DNA of 64,000 bases, from assembly GCA_963841105.1 (NCBI GenBank), contig CAWJCB010000004.1:104947-168946 (forward strand), given 5' to 3'. The translations under genes were made by a program, and so were the position numbers. Below are positions 51,051 to 57,899 of this stretch, piece by piece; positions within the stretch are counted from its first letter, which is position 1; each line of letters opens with the position of its first letter. The notes beneath the pieces are model-generated. The model was not told the origin of the DNA and did not search any database. It was given only the letters and a program-made list of their open reading frames with translations. Source of the DNA: VAZQ01 sp963841105 (GTDB taxonomy: Bacteria > Pseudomonadota > Alphaproteobacteria > Rhizobiales > Xanthobacteraceae).

Positions 51051-52853
51051 TCAGGGGATGGCGAACACCGTAAGCTGGCCGCCGAGCGAGGTATAGTTGC
51101 GCAGCGCAGCGTAGCCGCCGACCGCACCCAGGCCCTCTGTTGGCTTGGTCAGGCCGGCGGCAAGACCGATGCCTGCCCAGCCGCCGACGCCTGACAAGAC
51201 GGCGATGTACTGCTTGCCACGATGCTCATAGGTGGTGACGTTTCCAATGATGCCGGACGGGGTCTTGAACTTGTAGAGCTCCTTGCCAGTCTTGGCATCA
51301 ACGGCCTTGAGATAGCCCTCGAGCGTTCCGTAGAACACCACGCCGCCCGCCGTCGCCAAAGCGCCTGACCATACCGAGAACTGCTCGTTCTTCGACCAGA
51401 CGATCTTGCCGGTACGGGCATCCCAGGCGATGAAATTGCCCATGTGGTTTTCGCCGGAAGGCGGAAACATCGACAGCGTCGCGCCGACATAGGGCTGCCC
51501 CGCGGTGTAGTTCACCTTGAACGGCTCATAGTCCATGCAGACGTGGTTGGTCGGGACATAGAACAGGCCCGTGTCAGGCGAAAACGCTGCCGGCTGCTCG
51601 TCTTTGCTGCCGAGCGCCGCCGGACAGATGCCCTTGGAATTGACATCCTCGCCGTTGTGCTCGGTTGAGTACTGCGGCACGACCAGCGGCCGCCCATAGG
51701 TCTTGGAATTCTTGTCCATATCGACCTTGCTGGCCCAGTTGACCTTGGGATCGAACTTCTCGGCGACGAGCAACTCACCGGTATTCCTGTCGAGGGTATA
51801 GCCAAAGCCGTTGCGATCGAAGTGAACCAGTATCTTGCGCGCGGTGCCGCCGATGCTCTGATCGGCGAGGATCATTTCGTTGACGCCGTCGAAGTCCCAC
51901 TCGTCGTGGGGGGTCATCTGATAGACCCATTTGGTCATGCCGGTGTCAGGATTGCGCGCCCAGATGGTCATCGACCATTTGTTGTCGCCCGGGCGCTGCT
52001 TGGGGTTCCAGGTCGAGGGATTGCCTGATCCGTAGTAGATCAGATTGAGCTGCGGGTCGTAGGAGATCCAGCCCCACGTGCAGCCGCCGCCGATCTTCCA
52101 TTGATCCCCCTGCCACGTCTTGAGGCTGGAGTCCTTGCCGATCGGCTTGCCCAGCTCGGTGGTCTTCTCGGGATCGACCAGGAGCGTTTCGTCGGGACCC
52201 TCCGAGTAGCCGCGCCAGACCTGCTTGCCCGTTTTCATGTCATAGGCAGTCATATGGCATTGCACCCCGAACTCGCCGCCTGAGATGCCGACCAGAACCT
52301 TGTCCTTGACCACCATGGGAGCCGATGTGCCGGTCTCGCCCTTGCTCGGGTCGCCGTTCTTCGTCTGCCAAACCACCTTCCCATCCTTGGCATCGAGTGC
52401 GACCAAGGTGGTATCCGCCTGATGCAGGAAGATCTTTCCATCGGCATAGGCGAGGCCGCGGTTGACCGTGTCGCAGCACATGACGGGAATGACGTTCGGG
52501 TCCTGCTTGGGCTCGTACTTCCAGAGAATCTTTGCCTCATTGTTCAGGTCGAGCGCGTAGACCGGGTTCGGAAATGGTCCGTGAACATACATGACATCGC
52601 CGATCACCAGCGGCCCGCCCTCGTGGCCGCGCAGAACACCGGTCGAGAATGTCCATGCGGCCTGTAGCTTCCCGACATTCTGAGCCGTGATCTGCTTGAG
52701 CCCGGAGTAGCGCTGGTTGGCGTAGTTCCCTGTCGGCATCGCCCAATCTTTCGGGTTCTGCGACATCTTGATGAGCTCGTCATTCGCCTGGGCGGCGCCC
52801 GCCGCGAGACCGGCCAGCGCTCCCAGGCAGCTCGACATCAGAAATCTTTTCAT
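51051..52853 (-). CDS. xoxF: lanthanide-dependent methanol dehydrogenase XoxF
   Basis: A 600-residue periplasmic PQQ dehydrogenase oxidising methanol to formaldehyde. Signal peptide ending AAGAAQA-N. The eight-bladed propeller shows the vicinal disulfide C126-C127 (VMCCDTV), metal ligand E195 (GGEFGVQC), N278 (GSGNPSTW), catalytic D320 and, two residues on, D322 (DEWDFDGVNE). That second Asp is the lanthanide ligand; calcium enzymes (MxaF) have Ala there. The full-length wording is that of the XoxF5 clade common in Hyphomicrobiales. The ATG at 52853 starts the signal peptide; the frame from 52904 is longer. It is followed by xoxG and xoxJ. Confidence 0.96.
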   Translation of the reverse strand: MKRFLMSSCLGALAGLAAGAAQANDELIKMSQNPKDWAMPTGNYANQRYSGLKQITAQNVGKLQAAWTFSTGVLRGHEGGPLVIGDVMYVHGPFPNPVYALDLNNEAKILWKYEPKQDPNVIPVMCCDTVNRGLAYADGKIFLHQADTTLVALDAKDGKVVWQTKNGDPSKGETGTSAPMVVKDKVLVGISGGEFGVQCHMTAYDMKTGKQVWRGYSEGPDETLLVDPEKTTELGKPIGKDSSLKTWQGDQWKIGGGCTWGWISYDPQLNLIYYGSGNPSTWNPKQRPGDNKWSMTIWARNPDTGMTKWVYQMTPHDEWDFDGVNEMILADQSIGGTARKILVHFDRNGFGYTLDRNTGELLVAEKFDPKVNWASKVDMDKNSKTYGRPLVVPQYSTEHNGEDVNSKGICPAALGSKDEQPAAFSPDTGLFYVPTNHVCMDYEPFKVNYTAGQPYVGATLSMFPPSGENHMGNFIAWDARTGKIVWSKNEQFSVWSGALATAGGVVFYGTLEGYLKAVDAKTGKELYKFKTPSGIIGNVTTYEHRGKQYIAVLSGVGGWAGIGLAAGLTKPTEGLGAVGGYAALRNYTSLGGQLTVFAIP

Positions 52854-53183
52854 TGGAATCCTCCCTGCGACGATCTCCGGAGGCCAACGCCTGTGCGCCC
52901 GCATCCGATGAGATGGGAAAAGCTTCCGGCAGCCTGTGAAGCGTTGGGAGGCAAGCGCCCCCGCTGGCTTACGAACGAACGTCAGGTCTCCCTTGCGCTG
53001 ACGACCTTGAAGCCGGAAACCTTAGCCTTAAAAGCTTATGCCCGACCGTAGCCCGTAGCAACACCAACCTTCGTCCCGATCGCCTCGTGCAAGTTGCAGC
53101 ATGAAGGAACTACTGGCTTACCAACAGGCGGGCAGCGCATATTCGAGCTCCCCATTGCGGGGCTCTTGCGGAACCGCGTCGGT
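52854..53183. promoter_or_regulatory. divergent promoter region between xoxF and metallohydrolase gene
   Basis: About 330 bases without a gene must hold the promoters for xoxF to the left and the metallo-beta-lactamase gene to the right. I could not fix -35/-10 boxes or a repeat typical of a known regulator. No lanthanide-response regulator (MxbD/M or similar) is in the window. Confidence 0.35.
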
Positions 53184-54149
53184 ATGCCAAAAGCCATTCG
53201 ATCAATTCGGACGGTTTTTCTTGCGGCTTTTCTTGCGTCCAGCTTGACGCTTTTTATTTTTCCCTTTGCTGCCCATCCACAACGGTCGTCCGAATCTCTC
53301 GCCATGTCCGAATTGGCGCCAGGCGTGTTCACGCATACCGGGGCGCTCGCCCTCATGACCCGTGACAATGAAGGCGCCGTCGCCAATATCGGGTTCGTTA
53401 TCGGCGACGATGCTGTTGCGGTGATCGACACCGGCGGCAGTGTGCGCGAAGGGCGCAGGCTTCTCGCAGCGGTACGCGCTCGCACAAGCAAGCCGATCCG
53501 CTATGTCATAAGCACGCACGCGCACCCAGATCACGTCTTCGGTCATGCGGCGTTCGAGAACGAGGGCGCCGTTTTCGTTGGCCATCAAAATCTGCCGCGC
53601 GCGCTCGCCGCACGCGGAAAATTCTATCTTGATGCCTTTCGCCGCTCGATGGGCGACGACCTCATGGCAGACGTGAAGATCATTCCGCCGACGCGGGTCG
53701 TGGCGGACGAGACGCGTCTGGATCTGGGAGGACGAAGCCTGGTCGCGAAGGCGTGGCCGGCTGCCCACACCGACAACGATCTCACCGTTCTGGACGAGAA
53801 TACGGCCACGTTCTTCGCCGGCGATCTTGTCGTGACGAAGCATGTACCCGTCCTCGACGGCAGCCTGCTGGGATGGCTGGCAGCGACGGACGACCTCGCG
53901 CTCATTCCGGCCAGACGCGTCTTGCCGGGCCACGGTCCGGCAATCGAGGATTGGCCGGGAGCGCTCGCCGATCAGCGCCGATACCTGGAACGTCTCACTC
54001 AGGACACTCGCGGGCTGATCTCGCGCGGAGCGCCTCTCGCCGTGGCGGCGCGTACGGCCGGGCTCGCGGAAAAGGATCGCTGGGACCTTTTCGAAGACTA
54101 TAATGCCCGAAATGCCACGGCGGCATTCGCCGAGCTTGAATGGGAATAG
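53184..54149 (+). CDS. quinoprotein relay zinc metallohydrolase (SoxH-like metallo-beta-lactamase fold)
   Basis: A 321-residue exported zinc enzyme (TIGR04559-like). Signal/anchor segment SIRTVFLAAFLASSLTLFIF. Metal motif HAHPDH in VISTHAHPDHVFGHAAFENE, further ligands in WPAAHTDNDLTVL (His), FFAGDLVVTKHVP (Asp) and RVLPGHGP (His). The family is found beside PQQ dehydrogenases and with SoxYZ-like carriers; the reaction is not known, a thioester or carrier-bound sulfur hydrolysis being plausible. The frame opens at 53094, but ATG 53184 leads into the signal segment. Confidence 0.9.
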   Translation: MPKAIRSIRTVFLAAFLASSLTLFIFPFAAHPQRSSESLAMSELAPGVFTHTGALALMTRDNEGAVANIGFVIGDDAVAVIDTGGSVREGRRLLAAVRARTSKPIRYVISTHAHPDHVFGHAAFENEGAVFVGHQNLPRALAARGKFYLDAFRRSMGDDLMADVKIIPPTRVVADETRLDLGGRSLVAKAWPAAHTDNDLTVLDENTATFFAGDLVVTKHVPVLDGSLLGWLAATDDLALIPARRVLPGHGPAIEDWPGALADQRRYLERLTQDTRGLISRGAPLAVAARTAGLAEKDRWDLFEDYNARNATAAFAELEWE

Positions 54150-54199
54150 CGCGGCGTTGCATCGTCGCTATGACATGTGAATGGGTCAACGCGATCAGC

Positions 54200-54332
54200 T
54201 CCTCAGCTGAGGAGCGAGCGTCTCGAAGGATGCTTCGAGACGCGCCCACCGCAAGTCGGCTATAGCCGACTTGCGCACCAAAAGTGCTGATCTCGGGTGA
54301 ACCCGAGATCAGGCCGCTCCTCAGCATGAGGC
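54200..54332. repeat. dispersed palindromic repeat, CCTGAGGAGC family (copy 2, with extra hairpins)
   Basis: CTCCTCAGCTGAGGAG opens it, then GTCTCGAAGGATGCTTCGAGAC. Two nested hairpins follow, AAGTCGGCTATAGCCGACTT (a perfect 20-base palindrome) and ATCTCGGGTGAACCCGAGAT, before CTCCTCAGCATGAGG. It fills most of the gap before the SoxYZ-like gene. Confidence 0.8.
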
Positions 54333-54351
54333 CGGCGTAGGAGGATGCGGG

Positions 54352-55224
54352 ATGAGCGGCGCGCCAATCTCGGCTTTCAGGACCATAAGTATCGCAATCA
54401 GTATTCTCGCAATCAGCATTCTTGGGCTGGCTGTTTTCGGCGCCTTGGCGCAGCCGGCGGTGCAGAATGATCCGTGGCCTGGGCTCGCGAGCGAGCTTTT
54501 CAAAGGGCGGCCCCTTGCGGACGGGGTGGGTCTCCTCGCTATCGACATGCCCGGTCGCGCCGAGGACGCCGCAATTGTTCCGCTCACTGTCCGCGCCAAC
54601 CTCGCCCCCAACGATCCCCGGCGAGTAACGGCCGTCACGATTGTCATCGATGAAAACCCCGCTCCGGTGGCGGCAATTTTCAACATTGGGGCAAACGCGG
54701 TGATTTCCTCCATCTCCACCCGGGTGCGGGTGAACGCGTACACCAACGTGCATGCGGTGGCCGAGCTCAGCGACGGCCAACTCTATGTCGTCAACACATA
54801 CGTAAAGGCGTCCGGTGGCTGTTCGGCCCCGGCCGCCAAGAATGCTGATAAGGCCGGTTTTGGTCGAATGCGTTTTCGGCAATTCAAGGAACCCGCCGAA
54901 GCGGCGGGCGGCAAGATGTGGGAAAAGATGCGGGAAGCCCAGGTCATGATTCAACACCCGAACCATTCGGGGTTACAAATGGACCAAGTCACCCGCCTCT
55001 ACATTCCGGCATTTTTCATCCAGTCGTTGAACGTCTGGCAAGGCGATGACTTGCTGTTCGCCATGGAGGGCAGCATCTCGATCTCGGAAGATCCCAACAT
55101 TCGATTCACCTATTTGCCAAGCGATGCAACGACACTCCGCGTCGAAGCGGCCGATACGAAGGATCAGGTGTTCAAGGGGGCTTGGCCGGTTGCGACGGTT
55201 GAGAATGCGGAGAGCGGTAACTAA
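54352..55224 (+). CDS. quinoprotein-associated SoxYZ-like carrier protein
   Basis: A 290-residue exported fusion. The N-terminal SoxY-like half runs from DPWPGLASELFKGRPL to the carrier tip KASGGCSAPAAK, where the Cys near residue 155 would carry sulfur as in SoxY (whose tip is G-G-C-G). The C-terminal SoxZ-like half has VMIQHPNHSGLQMDQ and FIQSLNVWQGDDLLFAMEG. This is the TIGR04557-type protein seen only with quinoprotein systems. The signal peptide contains a 15-base tandem duplication (54392-54421). GGAGG lies 8 bases before the ATG. Confidence 0.88.
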   Translation: MSGAPISAFRTISIAISILAISILGLAVFGALAQPAVQNDPWPGLASELFKGRPLADGVGLLAIDMPGRAEDAAIVPLTVRANLAPNDPRRVTAVTIVIDENPAPVAAIFNIGANAVISSISTRVRVNAYTNVHAVAELSDGQLYVVNTYVKASGGCSAPAAKNADKAGFGRMRFRQFKEPAEAAGGKMWEKMREAQVMIQHPNHSGLQMDQVTRLYIPAFFIQSLNVWQGDDLLFAMEGSISISEDPNIRFTYLPSDATTLRVEAADTKDQVFKGAWPVATVENAESGN

Positions 55225-55241
55225 AGCGATCCAAAGCTCGT

Positions 55242-55326
55242 CGTCATGGCCGCACTTGTTGCGGCCATCCACGACTCGCTTGCGGAAGAAAAGACGTGGA
55301 TGCCCGGAACAAGTCCGGGCATGACG
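55242..55326. repeat. double palindrome, CGTCATGGCCGC...CGGGCATGACG
   Basis: CGTCATGGCCGCACTTGTTG with GCGGCCATCCACG forms one stem; ACGTGGATGCCCGG with AACAAGTCCGGGCATGACG forms the next. The outer ends CGTCATG/CATGACG and inner ATCCACG/CGTGGAT are inverted. The plan is the same as the GTCAT...CCAGTAA family but with different wording. It follows the SoxYZ-like gene. Confidence 0.7.
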
Positions 55327-55356
55327 GAACGGGAGACACAGCCCTTCGAAAAAGTC

Positions 55357-55722
55357 TTAATTCAAAAAACAGCGGACCTCAGCTTCGGCCTGCGCGCGCC
55401 GCAAGTCATTAGCCACCGATCGCGCCGGCTCTGGCGACCTGAACATCGCGCCGAACCGGCCCGGCACCTGCGATAGGCTCAAGACAGTTTCTGCGGCGAC
55501 ATAACGTTCGTAGGGAATTATCGAGGCGATGACGTCGATCGAGCAGGAGCACTGCTCCAAGGCCTGGCGTGTCTCGCCATTGGTTTTCATGCATGCGAAA
55601 ACATAGTCGGCCCGTGTAGCAGTCGGGTAATCGTTGAGATCGGCCGCGCCGAGCGGCATCGCGGCCAACGCGGCCGCCGCCACACCGAAGGAGAACGCTT
55701 GCATACGTGGAACGAGCACCAT
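55357..55722 (-). CDS. small exported Cys-containing protein of the quinoprotein region
   Basis: A 121-residue protein. The start ATG 55722 has GAGGGAG 6 bases upstream and opens a signal peptide (AFSFGVAAAALAAMPLGAAD). The mature part has four Cys: FACMKTNGE, EQCSCSIDVIASIIPYE and the final RCFLN. The Cys pattern and size suggest a small disulfide-bonded periplasmic protein; no haem motif or known domain is visible. It is divergent from the pentapeptide gene and shares an 80-base promoter gap with it. Confidence 0.7.
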   Translation of the reverse strand: MVLVPRMQAFSFGVAAAALAAMPLGAADLNDYPTATRADYVFACMKTNGETRQALEQCSCSIDVIASIIPYERYVAAETVLSLSQVPGRFGAMFRSPEPARSVANDLRRAQAEAEVRCFLN

Positions 55723-55802
55723 TCCCACTCCCTCGCGCCTTGCGGACGCAGGTCTCCGTAATTTTAGGGGGTCCGCCAGTGGGCTCAAGTGGCAGCGAGA
55801 AA

Positions 55803-56610
55803 ATGCCGATATGCCCGTTGATCCAAGTCATCATCGCATGTGGGATGCTTGGCATCGCGTCAGGTGCGGCGACGGCGCAGGACATGATGCGGCACCTCGA
55901 TATGAGCTCGCCCGAGATGACCTCGGCGGAAATGACTCGGGCCGACGTCGAAGCTGTGATCGCCTCAGCAGCGCCCGGGGATGCCATCAATTTCACGGGC
56001 AAGAGGCTGTCAGGCCTCGATTTGTCTGGCCTTGACCTCTCCGGCGCTGTCTTGCGTGCCGCCAAGCTCAACAAGACAAGACTTGCCGACGCAAAGCTCG
56101 ACCGAATAATCCTGGATCAGGCCTGGCTGCTGGAAGCCGATCTCAGCCGAGCAAGTCTCAAGGGCGCCAACATGTTTGCCGCTCAAATGCAACGCGCAAG
56201 AACTCGATGGCGCCGATCTTTCGGGCGCGCGCATCACGGCTGACCTGACCGGGGCAAGCCTCGTCGGCGCCTTGCTTGTCGGCGCCAACCTTGCGGCCGA
56301 TATGAAGAACCAGTCCATGGGTTTGATGCGTGCGGTGTTGCGATCCAGCAATCTTGACCGGGCGGTGCTGCGCGATGCCGATCTCTCGCGCGTGGATCTG
56401 GAATTCGCGTCTCTAAGGAATGCGGATTTGACCGGTGCCTCGCTCAGGGATGCGGCGCTGGGTGGCGCGACCCTCATCGCGGTCACCCTTGCCGGCACGG
56501 ACTTCCTTGGAGCGGATCTGGCCTCGGCGAGGCTCATTGCGCCAATCGGGCTCGACGCCGCCAGGAATTTCGACAAGGCGCGAAACTTGGACCGTCTCTG
56601 GCGGGAGTGA
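55803..56610 (+). pseudogene. exported pentapeptide-repeat protein, split by a one-base frameshift
   Basis: Signal peptide PLIQVIIACGMLGIASGAAT, then pentapeptide repeats A(D/N)LxX from about 55990: LSGLDLSGLDLSGAVLRAAK, KLDRIILDQAWLLEADLSRA. At about 56198 the frame breaks: the first frame goes on to a meaningless RARTRWRRSFG, while the next frame resumes ELDGADLSGARITADLTGAS and stays in repeat to 56610. Removing one A at 56198-56199 restores one protein of about 268 residues. Pentapeptide proteins of this sort are known in quinoprotein clusters without clear role. Could be an assembly error. Confidence 0.85.
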
Positions 56611-56616
56611 TGTGCA

Positions 56617-56985
56617 TTGCCTGGTTACGCAGGAAAAACCCTCACGACACTGTTTGTCTCGATTGCACTTCAACTCGGCGGCTCTTCGGCGATGGCCGAG
56701 GGCGGCAAAGGCATCCGGTTCTGGAATCTCACATTACATACGATCACCAAGCTGCAAATGTCGCCCGCCGGCGAGAACAGTTGGGGGCCCGATCAGTGCC
56801 AGAACGATCGCGACGGAACGGTCGAGCACGACGAGCGCCTGAGAATCACCGGCGTCGCACCGGGACGCTTTGACGTGAGGCTCACGGACGAGAGCGGCCG
56901 CAGCTGCATTGTCAGGAATATCGAGGTGCAGCCCGGAGGCATCTTCTCGATCGAGGAACGGCAGTTGATCGACTGTCACCGCTGA
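56617..56985 (+). CDS. small exported protein, function unknown
   Basis: A 122-residue protein from TTG 56617, with GGGAG 9 bases upstream. Signal peptide TLTTLFVSIALQLGGSSAMA, then a single beta domain: GIRFWNLTLHTITKLQMSPA, NSWGPDQCQNDRDGTV, RFDVRLTDESGRSCIVRNIE. This wording (N-L-T-x-x-T-I-x-x-L-x-x-S-P and W-G-x-D/N-Q) recalls small Tat or Sec proteins of unknown role. Two Cys in the body and one at the end. It follows the pentapeptide gene by 6 bases, so it is likely cotranscribed. Confidence 0.65.
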   Translation: MPGYAGKTLTTLFVSIALQLGGSSAMAEGGKGIRFWNLTLHTITKLQMSPAGENSWGPDQCQNDRDGTVEHDERLRITGVAPGRFDVRLTDESGRSCIVRNIEVQPGGIFSIEERQLIDCHR

Positions 56986-57021
56986 GCTCGCGCTGCGGTC
57001 GCGGCCCAAATCTCTCCGGGC

Positions 57022-57137
57022 GTCATGCCCCGCGGAATGCGGGGCATCCAGTAAGCGATGTGTGCGCGATTGAGAAAAAGCGGTGCCACCTCACATATGC
57101 GGCGGCTACTGGATCGTCCGCCTGCGCGGACGATGAC
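57022..57137. repeat. composite inverted repeat, GTCAT...CCAGTAA family (copy 5)
   Basis: GTCATGCCCCGC/GCGGGGCAT with CCAGTAA, a spacer of about 55 bases similar to copy 4, then GCTACTGGATCGTCCGCC and GCGGACGATGAC. It lies between the convergent small exported protein and gfa, where it could also serve as a two-way terminator. Confidence 0.85.
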
Positions 57138-57148
57138 ACTGAGAGTGT

Positions 57149-57724
57149 TCAGGCCCTGAGCACACCCGAGGACTTCGCGATGTGCGTTGCAATCGCATCC
57201 ATCAGTCCCGGTGAAAGGCAGTCATAGGGCTCGAGCCGCAACTCTTTCAACCGAGCGCGCACGCCCGGCATCTGGTCGGGAGTGGTGCCGGACTCGATGA
57301 TCGACGAGACAAATGCCGCGAATTCCGGCGGTGCCCAGCCTTGCTCCTTCGAAAGCTCTGTGTGGATGAAATCGAATCCGTAAAACGGGTGCTTGGTGTT
57401 CTCGATGCGGCCGTACATGTGCACTCCGCATTGGCCGCAGGCGTACCGCGCAATGGTCGCATTGGCGTCCGCGGGTTTGAGCTTGTCGGCGTTCTTCGTG
57501 ACGCGAAGCTTGTCCCGCGGCACCACTGCCACCTGCGAGAAGAGCGCGTCCGCCGGCTTCCAGCATTTGGTGCAGCCGCAGACATGATTGTAGGCACACT
57601 GACCCGTGATGCTGACCTCGACGGGATTGGTTGTGCATTTGCACTGGAGCGTGCCGCCCGCAAAGTTGGGTGACCCGGGCTTCACGCCATTGTCTACTGC
57701 GGGATGAATAGAGATTTGTGCCAT
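57149..57724 (-). CDS. gfa: S-(hydroxymethyl)glutathione synthase (Gfa)
   Basis: A 191-residue zinc protein that speeds the joining of formaldehyde to glutathione. The zinc Cys pattern of GFA proteins is intact: LQCKCTTNPVEVSI, QCAYNHVCGCTKCWKP and YACGQCGVHMYG. DFIHTELSKEQGWAPPEFAA is the family wording near the C-terminal half. It is divergent from frmA, the next step of the pathway, across 175 bases. With XoxF in the periplasm this gives a route for methanol-derived formaldehyde. Confidence 0.94.
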   Translation of the reverse strand: MAQISIHPAVDNGVKPGSPNFAGGTLQCKCTTNPVEVSITGQCAYNHVCGCTKCWKPADALFSQVAVVPRDKLRVTKNADKLKPADANATIARYACGQCGVHMYGRIENTKHPFYGFDFIHTELSKEQGWAPPEFAAFVSSIIESGTTPDQMPGVRARLKELRLEPYDCLSPGLMDAIATHIAKSSGVLRA

Positions 57725-57796
57725 GAAATATCCTCCCAGGCTTGCTCAACCGAGCTATTGCTAGGCCGCGCATGAGCGGTCATGTTCTTTGCAGGA

Positions 57797-57843
57797 GCGG
57801 GTGCGAAACCCGCCGCTACGCTAGCCGCAGACTTCAGTCTGCG
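57797..57843. promoter_or_regulatory. two adjacent hairpins between gfa and frmA
   Basis: GCGGGTGCGAAACCCGC (57797-57813) and CGCAGACTTCAGTCTGCG (57826-57843) are perfect stems of 6 and 8 base pairs in the divergent promoter gap. They could be an operator for both genes, a repeat or a terminator-like structure. No FrmR gene is nearby. Confidence 0.35.
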
Positions 57844-57899
57844 CCGTCAACCGGACGCGCTCTTCGATACTACACCTTTCGACGAGGAGGAAAACCGCC

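Noticed and set aside
51051..52853. Reading the dehydrogenase as calcium-type MxaF
   Set aside because: D322 two residues after the catalytic Asp and the lack of mxaI or other mxa genes argue for XoxF.
37727..57137. CRISPR array from the repeated hairpins
   Set aside because: Copies are kilobases apart, lie between unrelated genes, differ in orientation and have no cas genes.
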